A stretch of DNA of 64,000 nt from Ceratopteris richardii (lineage: Eukaryota; Streptophyta; Polypodiopsida; Polypodiales; Pteridaceae). The stretch covers positions 102,256,063-102,320,062 of the forward strand of contig CM035438.1 in NCBI GenBank assembly GCA_020310875.1, in the 5' to 3' direction. The notes below the pieces were generated by a model. It did no database searches. It had not been told where the DNA came from and saw only the letters and a program-made list of their open reading frames with translations. Made by a program: the position numbers and the translations under genes. Of the stretch, positions 1-10,084 are shown one piece after another (the first letter of the stretch is position 1; each line of letters begins with the position of its first letter).

Positions 1-1247
1 GTTGATTGCTCTAAAAGCAGTTTTAGCATGGTTGATTTTTGAGCCTGATGCCACACAAAAGGTGTGGAGGCACCACCAAAACACCTCAATGCTGTTTATA
101 TCGTTATGCACAAAGGCATTCATGTCATCAGCAAAAAGTCTCACAATCATTTGGCCATGATTTAGAGGTAAGGAAGGACCCCTGAGATTGCCAGTGTCCA
201 TGTGATGCTTTAATAGGCAGCTGAGTCCATTCGAGGCGATAGCGAATAGTAATGGAGCCAGAGGGCAGCCTTGCCTAATTGATCTTTTTAAATGAATGGG
301 CTCAGAGAGCTTACCGTTGATGTTTATTCTAGTTGAAGCATTTCCAAGAAGAGTGGAAACCATCTTCGTGAACTTTTGGCTGCATCCAAGGTCTTTCAAT
401 GATTGAAGAATAAAGTCCCATTCCAATCTGTCATACGCTTTGTCGAAGTCGATCTTAATGAATACCAGATCTTGAGCAGACTCCTCAGCAAAAGCAAGGC
501 CTTCCCAAATATCGATAATTGCTTCAAGTATAGATCTACCTTTGATAAAACCTTTCTGGTCCTCACACAGCCATGAATTTAAATGACAAGAGATTCTGTT
601 GGCGATAACTTTTGCAATTATCTTGTATCCTATTTGAAGCATGGTAATCGGACGCCAGTTTTCAATTTTGTTCTTATCTCCCCGTTTGTGGATTAACTTG
701 ATGACGCCATTATTCAGGCACTCAGGGAGGGCACCGAATGAGAGAGCCTCTTGCCACACGAGGCGCAGTGGGGTGGCCACCTGATGTTTGAAGGACTTGA
801 AAAACTCATTGGTAAGGCCATCCGGACCCGGACTTTTCCCATTGGGAAGGGCATCAATAACCTCGATAATTTCATTCTCGGAGATGTTAGCATCGAGTAG
901 AGCAATCAAGTTCTGTGGGATTCTGGTTTGAGCAACCCTTGAGATGGTTGCCATGGAGTCGTGCCTGTGGGGGGAAAGAGGAGTCGAGACCCCGAGAAGA
1001 TTGGTAAAGTGCTCGACGATGATAGATCTATTCTCCACTTCCGTGCAACATTCAGTTCCATTGTTATCGACCAATAGGGGGATGGATTCCCTAGCTTGTT
1101 TCCTTTTGAGGATGTTACACATCTCTTTCGTTGGTTTGTCGGCCTTCCCTGCCCACCAATCTTTGAAGAAAATTTGAAAATTTTTCCTTTGAACCTCCTC
1201 CTCTAATCTTAGTCTTCCCCTGATTTTCAAAACCTTGTTGGCAATGT
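1..1247 (-). pseudogene. L1 ORF2 reverse transcriptase domain (partial)
   Basis: The frame ending at base 1 has no stop from about 1247 down to the window edge. Reverse transcriptase boxes appear in order: SPGPDGLTNEFF (about 820-790), NWRPITML (about 665-640), QKGFIKGRSI (about 570-530), a palm block with FIKIDFDKAYDRLEW (about 470-430), RQGCPLAPLLF (about 285-250) and FADDM (about 140-125), the catalytic Asp pair. It copies L1 RNA by target-primed reverse transcription in the nucleus. It lies in a different frame from the endonuclease, so a single-base indel near 1245 interrupts ORF2. The thumb and the C-terminal cysteine motif would lie outside the window. Confidence 0.88.
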
Positions 1248-2215
1248 AACTTACCTTTGTTCACCTCTTCTTCAAGCCGTGAGAGCCTCCGGTACACCGT
1301 TTCTCTTCTTTTTTTTCGGATTTCTCTTATAGCCTTTTGAGTCCTGATTAGAATTTTTCGAGTCCTTTCTACCGCGCTTCTCCAACACTTAGCCGGTTCA
1401 TTACAATAAGCAAAGGCTTCCGTCCACACCTCAGAAATTTCTTGGTGGACAGAGGGGAGAGAAAACGATGTCTGACAAGCATGAAACCAAGGAGCTTTCT
1501 GGAACATGGGAATCGGTTTGAAAGAGAGAGTAATCGGATAGTGGTCTGAGATAGTCAGGTCCATGTGTTGGGAAATCGAAGGAATACCCCACTGAAGGAT
1601 GGTATCGATGTAGCATCTATCAAGTCTTGCTTTCCTCAAAGAGTCCCCCGATTGGAGATTTGACCAGGAGAACCCCTTCATGTCTTTCACCTCGACCAGG
1701 TCGAGATGGAGCTTGATTTTATCCCATATCTCTTTCTCCTGACCGCCAAAATTTTTTTCTTTGTTATTCCATCGGTCCTCAGGAAACTCAACCATGTTGA
1801 AGTCCCCACAAATCATAACATTATGTGAAAGGGAGTCGAGGGAAGACCAAGTATCCATTCTATCTGCTTCACCATTAGGGGCATAAATTGAGACCACAGT
1901 GAACTGGAAAGTGAACCCGAAAGAGGCAGCAATCCAACGATGATTCCGACCTTCAAAAGTCGAGGTCATATTGCCAGACAAGGAGTGACTAATGCCGATA
2001 GAAGCACCCCCCGTCCCTCTAGGGTGAGAAGTGGAGAACCAAAGGTGGTTCGGAGAAATGCATTTAAGCCGTTTCTGGAGATCCTCTCTATCGATTTTAA
2101 TCTCTTGTAAGCAAATAAAGTCAGGGGCGAAGCACTTGTCTTTGAACCACTGGCCAAGAATCGAAGCTCTTGACGAGTGAGACAGACCCCTGACGTTTAG
2201 AGATGTGAATTTCAT
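1244..2215 (-). pseudogene. L1 ORF2 APE-type endonuclease domain
   Basis: Begins MKFTSLNVRGL with ATG at 2215, the usual start of plant L1 ORF2. Exonuclease-endonuclease-phosphatase motifs occur in order: NVRGL (residues 7-11), CLQEIKID with the catalytic Glu at 38, IYAPNGE, ICGDFNMVEFPEDR, KARLDRCYID and ISDHYPI (the catalytic Asp-His pair). It nicks target DNA to prime reverse transcription. From about 1245 the frame runs into unrelated residues up to a stop at 1115, while the natural continuation lies one frame over, showing a frameshift between the endonuclease and RT. All catalytic residues that I can place are present. Confidence 0.88.
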
Positions 2216-2605
2216 TAATGATGGTTGCCCTCTTTGAGGGGAGGGACCCGATCTTTTTTCTTCTTGTGGTCTTCTTTTTTCCTCCCTACTTCTTGACTTA
2301 GGATCCTACTCTTGAGGGGGCTCTTCCAAGGCATGCCGGCAGGTTGTTTTCCTTTAAGCTTTGACTTTTGTTGCGGTAATCTTGGAAAGCATACCGGGAG
2401 GGTAGGACCAAGAGAGGAGCTTTCGCTGTCTGGGTTGTCTTCATTGCTGGTACTGAAGCCTTCCTCTTAACTCGTGGTATAACCTTCTTGGTTGTCTTCT
2501 TTGCTGGTAGAGCACCCAAGGGTATTATCAGTGGGGTCTTCTTCAAAGTGGTTGTTCCCTGGGAAGTCGACCTCATTAATCTCTTTTTCTAGGTTACAAT
2601 ATATG
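2216..2605 (-). other. L1 ORF1-ORF2 linker with basic reading frame
   Basis: The sequence between the ORF1 stop and the ORF2 start. A 92-codon minus-strand frame (2298-2576) is rich in Lys, Thr and Pro and lies in a different frame from ORF1. It may be the displaced basic tail of ORF1 after a frameshift, or noncoding spacer. No domain was recognised. Confidence 0.4.
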
Positions 2606-3574
2606 TTATTTGAGGGGGCAACTGTCGTAGATATTCCTTGCTGTTGATCTTCGAGGGCTAACTTTCCTCCTGCGTCTCACTTCAGTGAATCCTTCTGAAT
2701 CCGTCTCAGCAACACGAGTTCCCTCTTCTTCCTCCATTGGAGGGGGATGACCCCGAGTGTCATCTTGGGGGAGAGGGTCTAGGGTCCCATCTAGTTTAAG
2801 CTTGTTTTTATTGGTACTTTTCTTTAGGGGGCAGTCTTTGATCCTATGACCTTGATGCCCGCACCGGAAGCACACGTTTGGCAAATTCTTGTAAGTAACC
2901 TCTTGTGTCCAGGTCTTACCATCTCCACAGTTTATGGAGATTTTCGAGGGAAGGACCTGGTTCGGGTCTGTTTCAACGCAGATCTGTGGATGCCATCTTG
3001 CATTGAAAGAATGTTGAGCACCATCGTAGATTAACCCCCCAACATCCTGTCTTGAGGCCATCGGGCGACCGATCGGTGAGACGATTTCACGAAGAAATCC
3101 ATACAGGAAGAAAGGCATATTGGGAAGCTCCACCCAAAGCGGGTAACGAAGAGGCTTTGATCTGTTCGGGACAAAGTTTGGGGTCCACTTAAAAAGGCAA
3201 AGGGTGGACCGGCCCGCTTGCCAGGAGCCGGCTTGCAGGGCTTGGAAAGCCATCTCTTCGTTCTCAAATACTAGAAGCAGGTGATTCGCCGGAAGGAATT
3301 GACATTTGGACACAATTAGGCCGCGCGGGAACCACTCCTTGCGAAGCCAAGTTCTCACACTTTCAAGAGGGGGCCTAGGTTCAAACATTTGACCGATCAG
3401 GCAAGTTTTCATCAGTTCTTCTTGCTTTGCCGTCACAGACTCCTTGCATAAAGAGACCTCTGGGGGCACGACGTCCACTGGGACGGAATCCATCTCAAGG
3501 GGGGACACGGACTGAGGGGGAGCCACATTGTTCATGACAAACGAGGGAATAAGGGTCTGCATCTTAATGACCAA
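2606..3574 (-). CDS. L1 ORF1 gag-like RNA-binding protein (DUF4283 plus zinc knuckle)
   Basis: Intact 322-codon frame. The centre (about residues 50-190) resembles the DUF4283 domain of plant L1 ORF1: CLIGQMFEPRPPLESVRTWL, then LLVFENEEMAFQAL, and a basic FKWTPNFVPNRS stretch. It is followed by the linker domain ending YKNLPN and a CX2CX4HX4C zinc knuckle, CFRCGHQGHRIKDC (about residues 235-248). The tail is acidic then basic. The protein would coat L1 RNA and act as chaperone in the ribonucleoprotein. The start at 3574 was chosen because homology with the inverted copy begins at the same Met. The right-hand inverted copy of this ORF is truncated and carries a stop. Confidence 0.85.
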   Translation of the reverse strand: MVIKMQTLIPSFVMNNVAPPQSVSPLEMDSVPVDVVPPEVSLCKESVTAKQEELMKTCLIGQMFEPRPPLESVRTWLRKEWFPRGLIVSKCQFLPANHLLLVFENEEMAFQALQAGSWQAGRSTLCLFKWTPNFVPNRSKPLRYPLWVELPNMPFFLYGFLREIVSPIGRPMASRQDVGGLIYDGAQHSFNARWHPQICVETDPNQVLPSKISINCGDGKTWTQEVTYKNLPNVCFRCGHQGHRIKDCPLKKSTNKNKLKLDGTLDPLPQDDTRGHPPPMEEEEGTRVAETDSEGFTEVRRRRKVSPRRSTARNIYDSCPLK

Positions 3575-4388
3575 AATCCCCTGCCCCCCAACACCACTTT
3601 TCTTTTCTTTCTTTTTACTTTTCTTTTTTTATGAACTCTTAACCTTCTGACCCATCACGAAGAGACTCCGCCTGACCCTACCACTTGGCAGCTAAAGCTA
3701 ATGGAGTGGCTTAAATAATGCATCAAGCGAGGTTCCAGAATTTTAAATAAAAGAGAAGCTCGTGAGATGCCACGCGTGTGTCTGTCGCGCGATAGACGAT
3801 AGACTGAAGCTGCTGGGTCTCGAGTTTGCCGACTGCTAAAGATGCTGCTTTTTGCTCTTATTAAATGGTCGCTCAGCGCCAAGGCAGCCGGGAGTAACCG
3901 TACGATAGACCACCCCTTCACGATACACAGACGGCCACACCGCGCGATAGACCGGCCGACGGGCGCGAAGACCAAAGATCAACTAACTAGGTATCGTGAT
4001 AGACGAGCCGGGGGTATCGCGATAGACCAGCTGGGTATCGCGATAGACCAAAGAACTGCCTTTGACAGCCACCAGAAGAAGCTCCGTCTGCCGCTCAAGC
4101 TTAGAGCAGGTGTCCCATAAGAACGCAGAAACCTCCGTCAGTCATAGCACGACTCCGACAGCAGCTACAGCGCCCTCAGCTCCAACCCCTTCGCGAATCC
4201 TTGCTGGGTGCAGACGCCATTCCAAACACTACCTCCGCTACTACGACACTCAGAAGCTTATCCGAGCGCGGAGATGAACACTTGCGATCACACTTCAACT
4301 TCAATAGTTGGTTTGGTTGATGTCACAACACCGTGAAAGACGTCAAATCATGCAGCAGTTCTTCTTTCTTTCGGCATCTGAACGAATT
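3575..4388 (-). promoter_or_regulatory. L1 leader with clustered TCGCGA palindromes
   Basis: No convincing ORF. The segment holds several copies of a GTATCGCGATAGAC-type motif (4014-4027 and 4035-4048, with variants at 3991-4004, 3939-3952 and 3786-3805). Its core TATCGCGATA is a perfect palindrome. A TTAAATAA stretch lies near 3712. The position upstream of ORF1 suggests the L1 5' untranslated region and internal promoter, and the palindromes are candidate factor-binding sites. This is inference, since L1 promoters are poorly conserved. Confidence 0.45.
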
Positions 4389-6093
4389 TGATGCTCCCAA
4401 AGTTCGTTGAAGAAGGGAGCGAGTTGTCCTCGTGGATTTGGAACTGAAGCGCAGCATCCATTTCAATTCGTTCAGATGCCGCAAGAAAGAAGAACTGCTG
4501 CATGATTTGACGTCTTTCACGGTGTTGTGACATCAACCAAACCAACTATTGAAGTTGAAGTGTGATCGCAAGTGTTCATCTCCGCGCTCTGACAAGCTTC
4601 TGAGTGTCGTAGTAGCGGAGGTAGTGTTTGGAATGGCGTCTGCACCCAGCAAGGATTCGCGAAGGGGTTGGAGCTGAGGGCGCTGTAGCTGCTGTCGGAG
4701 TCGTGCTATGACTGACGGAGGTTTTTGCGTTCTTATGGGACACCTGCTCTGAGCTTGAGCGGCAGACGAAGCTTCTTCTGGTGGCTGTCGAAGGCAGTTC
4801 TTTGGTCTATCGCGATACCCGGCTGGTCTATCGCGATACCCCCGGCTCGTCTATCACGATACCTAGTTAGTTGATCTTTGGTCTTCGCGCCCGTCGGCCG
4901 GTCTATCGCGCGGTATGGCCGTATGTGTATCGTGAAGGGGTGGTCTATCGTACGGTTACTCCCGGCTGCCTTGGCGCTGAGCGACCATTTAATAAGAGCA
5001 AAAAGCAGCGTCTTTAGCAGTCGGCAAACTCGAGACCCAGCAGCTTCAGTCTATCGTCTATCGCACGACAGACACACACGTGGCACCTCACGAGCTGCTC
5101 TTTTATTTAAAATTCTGGAACCTCGCTTGATGCATTATTTAAGCCACTCCATTAGCTTTAGCTACCAAGTGGTAGGGTCAGGCGGAGTCTCTTCGTGATG
5201 GGTCAGAAGGTTAATAGTTCATAAAAAAAGAAAAGTAAAAAGAAAGAAAAGAAAAGTGGTGTTGGGAGGGAGGGGATTTTGGTCATTAAGATGCCGACCC
5301 TTATTCCCTCGTTTGTCATGAACAATGTGGCTCCCCCTCAGTCCGTGTCCCCCCTTGAGATGGATTCCGTCCCAGTGGATGTCGTGCCCCCAGAGGTCTC
5401 TTTATGCAAGGAGTCTGTGGCGGCAAAGCAAGAAGAACTGATGAAAACTTGCCTGATCGGTCAAATGTTTGAACCTAGGCCCCCTCTTGAAAGTGTGAGA
5501 ACTTGGCTTCGCAAGGAGTGGTTCCCGCGCGGCCTAATTGTGTCCAAATGTCAATTCCTGCCGGCGAATCACCTGCTTCTAGTATTTGAGAACGAAGAGA
5601 TGGCTTTCCAAGCCCTGCAAGCCGGCTCCTGGCAAGTGGGCCGGTCCACCCTTTGCCTTTTTAAGTGGACCCCAAACTTTGTCCCAAACAGATCAAAGCC
5701 TCTTCGTTACCCGCTTTGGGTGGAGCTTCCCAATCTGCCTTTCTTCCTGTATGGATTTCTTCGTGAAATCGTCTCACCGATCGGTCGCCCGATGGCCTCA
5801 AGACAGGATGTTGGGGGGTTAATCTACGATGGTGCTCAACATTCTTTCAATGCAAGATGGCATCCACAGATTTGCGTTGAAACAAACCTGAACCAGGTCC
5901 TTCCCTCGAAAATCTCCATAAACTGTGGAGATGGTTAGACCTGGACACAAGAGGTTACTTACAAGAATTTGCCAAACGCGTGCTTCCGGTGTAGCAGTTC
6001 TTCTTTCTTGCGGCATCGTTAAAAAAAAAAAGTTCGTTGAAGAAGGGAGCGAGTTGTCCTCGTGGATCTGGAACTGAAGCGCAGCATCCATTT
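4354..6093 (+). repeat. Direct repeat (about 105 bp) bounding the inverted right arm
   Basis: The segment 4354-4463 recurs in the same orientation at 5993-6093. Both start AGCAGTTCTTCTTTCTT and both end CGCAGCATCCATTT. The second copy has a run of A replacing about 20 bases in the middle. The two copies bracket the right arm of the inverted repeat, which abuts the first copy within 2 bases and the second within 1 base. Confidence 0.85.
5279..5991 (+). pseudogene. Truncated inverted copy of L1 ORF1
   Basis: Plus-strand copy of the L1 ORF1 N-terminal part. It is open for 219 codons from the same Met and differs from the left-hand ORF1 at only a few residues (for example MPTL for MQTL, SWQVG for SWQAG). 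A TAG replaces a Lys codon at 5936-5938. Homology stops abruptly inside the zinc-knuckle codons at 5991, so the RNA-binding knuckle is lost. It is unlikely to make a functional protein; its main consequence is the fold-back structure. Confidence 0.9.
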
Positions 6094-6278
6094 GCAACAA
6101 TTCAACTCCTATCGCGTATTACGTCTGGATCTGAATCCTACTTGACGATCCCAAAGTATTGCCTTTGAACATTGAAGCTACCAGTGAATGATTTGTAAGA
6201 AAGAACATTGACCGTACTTCATGTAATGTGGGATATACTACCTTAGTAACTCATGGAATTGTTAGTACTAATTAGTCA

Positions 6279-6429
6279 ATGCGAATCAATAAAGGAAAGG
6301 TGTTGCGTAGAGCAAAAAAATGAAGTAGACATATATAGAGCAATGAACTAGCGGATTATGCGAATCAATAAAGGAAAGGTGTTGCGTAGAGCAAAAAAAT
6401 GAAGTAGACATATATAGAGCAATGAACTA
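6279..6429 (+). repeat. Tandem duplication of a 72-bp unit
   Basis: The units 6279-6350 and 6358-6429 are identical by eye (both begin ATGCGAATCAATAAAGGAAA and end AATGAACTA), separated by GCGGATT. The rest of 6094-6670 has no recognised gene. The short frame after the second unit has no family resemblance. Confidence 0.9.
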
Positions 6430-6670
6430 TGCAATTTCATCCAATATTCTATAAAATGGAAATGGCAACATTACTTCTTAAGTGGAAATACCTTAATGAA
6501 AAAAGGTTCGAGAAAAATGAAAACAACGATTGTGGTGTAGTTGACTCCATTAGAAGAGAAAAGATTAATCCTTCACATAAATGGATTTTAGACCTATCGA
6601 ATTGTGGATTCACGTTGTATGATTACTATGCATAAGAAGAGTCATTTATATTGGTATATCTTGGCAGTGA

Positions 6671-6986
6671 TGATGTGTGTGAACATGCATGATGTGTGTG
6701 AACATGCTTGGGACGGGAGGGGAGGGGCAGTTTTTTTCTCTTTAGAGGCTTTCCCCCAATTATTATATGTGCGTGTAACCCTAGTGATGTGTGTGAACAT
6801 GCTTGGGACCGTGGGAGCACTTTTTTCCTCTTTAGAGGCTTTCCCCTAATTATTATATGTGCATGTAACCCTAATAGGCAACTTATCTTTCGTACATTCA
6901 CTTAGTAATACATGTAGTCTTGTGTTCCAATGTTCTTTTTCTTCCTTGTGATGTTTTTGTGCTTCCCTAGTCTTCAAACTCCAACA
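6671..6986 (+). mobile_element. Copia LTR remnant with duplicated 5' part
   Basis: The segment 6785-6986 begins TGATGTGTGTGAACATGC and ends CCAACA. It matches the 3' LTR of the copia at 27.6-30.9 kb (30711-30921), including the CACTTTTTTC, CTCTTTAG and TTCTTCCTTGTG blocks. The first 95 bp are duplicated upstream (6690-6784) and a 19-bp partial copy precedes that (6671-6689). It is effectively a solo LTR with a stuttered start. A minus-strand integrase fragment of the same family abuts its 3' end. Confidence 0.7.
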
Positions 6987-7372
6987 ATTGGTGTACACTA
7001 GTGTCTTATCATGTTTTGCCAGAATTGCATTGAAATCAAAAGACATAAATTCCCCTCGATCAAAACGGAGGGTGCCCATTTTACATGTTGACAAATTTTC
7101 AGCCAAAACCAAAAATTTTTTGAAGCATGTAAACACTTCGGACTTTGCTTTCAATGGATATACCCATGCATGCTTGGAAAAATCATCAATGAAAAGAATG
7201 AAGTAAAGATAGTTTCCAAAAGAGGATGTCTGCATAGGACCACAAACATCACTGTGAACAAGTTGTAATTTCTGAGTAGCTCAAAGTGAACCATCTTTTG
7301 CCAAAAATACAGCCTTTGCAGACATGTTTACCAAGAGCCTCAAGTTTGGGTAGAGAGGACACCATTTCAGAT
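6987..7372 (-). pseudogene. Copia integrase fragment
   Basis: The minus-strand translation gives a GAG-pre-integrase piece (EMVSSLPKLEALGKHVC) followed, after a frame change near 7270, by the integrase core start [20 protein letters not shown], then [14 protein letters not shown] and the second-Asp region altered to [14 protein letters not shown]. It is closely related to 28000-28380 on the plus strand. It abuts the LTR remnant at 6986 in the opposite orientation, showing a rearrangement. Too short and broken to function. Confidence 0.75.
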
Positions 7373-8470
7373 AAATTTTTGTTGATGAAAGATAATCTAC
7401 CTATATCTTTCAATAATAAATTTAGTGTATGAGATGTGCATGAAACCCAAGTAATGCCTTCATACTTGTTTTGTATTGAAATTCAATCACTTTGAAAATT
7501 AGATGCATTATCATTGATTATCACAGTGACATTCTTCAGACCACCCATGTGAGATATAGCATGTTCATATATCTTTACAAGAAAAGCTGAACTTTTCTCC
7601 TTAAAAGAAGTATCAATTGCTTCAAAAAACATGCTTCTCTTTGGACATATAACCATGAGATTAATCGACGGCTTCTTCTGACAGCTTGTCCATCCACCTA
7701 GTAGTATTTTTCATTCATACATGAGTACATAATCGAGCACTGTTTGTTTTAAAATAGCTTTATACATGTTCTTCAATTTATCTACATACTTTGTTTGCAT
7801 TTTATTGTAATGTGGCATGGTGAATCCTTTCCGTGCAGTTGACATCAAAACATATTTGAAAATAGGATTACAAATAACATTGCAAGGAATCCCACATGCT
7901 AAAATGTTTGAGTCCATTTAAGATGAAGATTAAGACAATCTTGCTTTTCAAAATCTACAAGTATTGTGTTCTATGATTTAGTATGAACAAAGCATGGTGA
8001 CACATTATTAGATCCACCGTTTCTACTAGATTCACCTAGTCCACTCTTTCTTGATGCATCTAGAGAAAATGGTGTAGATATATCCAGATTATTCTTGTAA
8101 ATAGTTTGTGAAACTTGAGTAGAAATATCATGAGCATCCTTTGTTGTCATCGACACACCTACTCGTTCTTGCTCTACACTTGAACTAAGTCAAAAGTACT
8201 GTGAACTACTCATGCTTTTAAATCTTTTTGATGTGATATCTTGGGATTTATATTTGTTTGCATAAATTGCAAAGTGTACCCATATATCACTATTCAGATT
8301 AGCGCATCTTGCAACATTATTACTTGCATTATCTGAGTTGCATTGCCTATATAACGATGTCCACAAGATTTTCATTGTATTGTGCATACCATTTCACCCT
8401 CTTGATGAATAATCACATACGACCATTCTTTTCCCTTTCCCATAATGCTTGATTTAATGAAGTCTTTATA
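7373..8470 (-). pseudogene. hAT-family transposase fossil (DUF659 type)
   Basis: Minus-strand pieces in several frames match the plant hAT/DUF659 pattern. There is a possible BED-finger remnant near 8395-8470. The segment 7711-7917 gives MDSNILACGIPCNVICNPIF, like the GIPFN...SPYF block. Then come TRWMDKL, a segment like INLMVICPKRSMFFEAIDTS, NVTVIINDNASNF (like the VVTDNASNY catalytic-Asp block) and WVSCTSHTLNLLLKDIG (like W.PCAAHC..L.L.DI). Stops and shifts are frequent. The left boundary with the copia fragment is near 7372. Assigned from motif memory, not a search. Confidence 0.6.
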
Positions 8471-8659
8471 TCTACAAAAAGAAAACATAAATCAATGTAA
8501 AATAAGATATACATTCCACTAAATATTTCTCTTAAAATGTAAACAAACTACTTGGAATATATCTTAAAGCTTTTAAATCTATTAATTTATGTATTTATCT
8601 ACCTATTTGTTTAGATGTCTACCTCTTCATGTAATCAATCAATTTTTAATCAATGTTGT

Positions 8660-9705
8660 AAATTGCATAGTCAAAATAGATTTTAACTCGCAATCATACA
8701 TGCATATGCACATGCACATATTATAATGAAGTAAAAATTAATGCTCATTAGATAATCAAAATAGATTTTAACTCACAATAACATATGTACATACACTTAT
8801 ACATAGTATTGTGAAGTAAGAATAAATGTTGGGTCAAAAAATCACAATAGACTTTGATTCTCAATCATACACACACATACACTTACACATACTATTGTGA
8901 AGTAAGAATCAATGTTGAGGCAAACAATCACAATAGATTTTAATTCACAATCATAAACACATGCACTTACACATACTATTGTAAAGTAAGAATCTATGTT
9001 GAGTCAGACAATCATAATAAATTTTCACTCACAATTATACACACACATGCACATACACATACTATTGTGATGAGGATTTTGCATAAAACATTTTGCTCAC
9101 TTGGATGAAAACTTTTTGATCCCTTTACAATTCAAGGGATTTGAGAAGGTCTTAATAAGTCTACAAGAGAAAGCCATCTAGAGACATAAAAAGCTCTAGT
9201 TGACTTATTGGAAACTTCTCAACCCTTGAATTATGAAAAAGAAGATAAACACCTTTCCAACATGTCACAATAGATTTTAATTCACAATCATACACACACA
9301 TACACATACTATTGTGAAGTAAGAATCAATGTTGAGTCAAACAAACACAATAGATTTTGATTCACAATGATACATTCACATATACATACACATACTATTT
9401 TGACGTAAGAATCAATATTGATAGAAACAATCACAATACAATCATACATGCACACACACATACACATGCACATACTATTGTTAAGTAAGAATCAATGTTG
9501 ATTCAAACAATCACAATAGGTTTTCACTCACAATCACACACACACATACACATACTATTGTGAACTAAGAATCAATATTGATTCAAATAATCACAATAGA
9601 TTTTTAGTGACAATCATACACACACATACACATACTATTGTAAAGTAAGAATCAATGTCAAGTCAGATAATCACAATAGTTTTTAACTCATAATCGTAAA
9701 CAAAC
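8660..9705. repeat. Satellite of about 80-bp period, CA-rich
   Basis: About ten diverged units with the pattern ATTGTGAAGTAAGAATCAAT, GTTGAGTCAAACAATCACAA, TAGATTTTAATTCACAATCA, then a variable (CA)n/TACACATAC tract. Unit starts recur about every 75-90 bp, the length varying mainly in the CA tract. The array is interrupted at about 9066-9262. No coding potential. Confidence 0.85.
9066..9262. other. Non-satellite insertion inside the satellite array
   Basis: About 195 bp with no satellite units lies between two regular units. No terminal inverted repeats or coding motif could be assigned. It could be a small MITE-like insertion or a fragment of flanking sequence. Confidence 0.4.
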
Positions 9706-10084
9706 AAATCAATATTTTTCTTTATCTTTTAATACTAAAATGCTAAATATTGTTAACAAGAGCTTATACCTTGTTCTTTATGTGACACTGTAAGTTTGCA
9801 AAAGAAAAGTAACTTTGATGAAGTATAGTTTTGGGGGCATTCTTTTATAAAACATTATTCGAACAAATATCTTTCAATCAAATTTTTTTTTGATAAGAAG
9901 AGTTTTGATAAAAAATGTTTTAGATTCAAAAGACTCCGAATTGCCATGCAAAAACTGTTCAATCCTATCCAAATAAGCTGACATGGCACTGAATAGTTCG
10001 ATTGAATAATAAGGGTGTACCTAAAAATTCTATAATCATTCACGAATAATCGAATTGCCGAATAACGAATAATGCAACCTAGAC
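9706..10084. other. AT-rich spacer without recognised gene
   Basis: Low-complexity AT-rich sequence with no element ends or coding motifs. The minus-strand frame across 9855-10136 reads as random AT-rich sequence. Confidence 0.5.

Larger units (their letters stand above)
1..4388 (-). mobile_element. L1-type LINE, 3' end beyond window edge
   Basis: Non-LTR retrotransposon read right to left: leader (3575-4388), ORF1 (2606-3574), a linker, then ORF2 with endonuclease (1244-2215) followed by reverse transcriptase continuing off the left edge. This gag-like ORF1, APE endonuclease, RT order is the standard plant L1 layout. ORF1 is open and the RT frame is open to the edge. One frameshift near 1245 splits ORF2, so the copy is probably dead but young. 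The leader and the ORF1 5' half are duplicated in inverted orientation immediately to the right. The true 5' end is unclear because of that duplication. Confidence 0.88.
2862..5991. repeat. Long inverted repeat, 1,527-bp arms, 76-bp loop
   Basis: Left arm 2862-4388 and right arm 4465-5991 are reverse complements. Base p in the left arm pairs with 8853-p throughout: the ORF1 start at 3574 maps exactly to 5279, and the leader frame 3655-3975 maps exactly to 4878-5198, so there is no net indel. Spot comparison shows roughly two to three differences per hundred bases. The loop is 4389-4464. Read-through transcription would give a long hairpin RNA from L1 leader and ORF1. Confidence 0.95.

Noticed and set aside
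1966..2157. Additional small frames inside the L1 ORF2 and ORF1 regions
   Set aside because: Antisense or shifted shadows of the endonuclease and ORF1 coding sequence.
4323..4545. Ser-rich small proteins at the loop of the inverted repeat
   Set aside because: The frames exist only because the sequence is palindromic there; no family resemblance.
2862..5991. Interpretation of the inverted L1 copy as classic twin priming
   Set aside because: Twin priming inverts a 5' segment without keeping a second copy of it; here the same 1.5 kb is present in both orientations.
8660..9705. CRISPR-like array
   Set aside because: Units are diverged, contiguous and CA-rich, without unique spacers, in a plant nuclear context.
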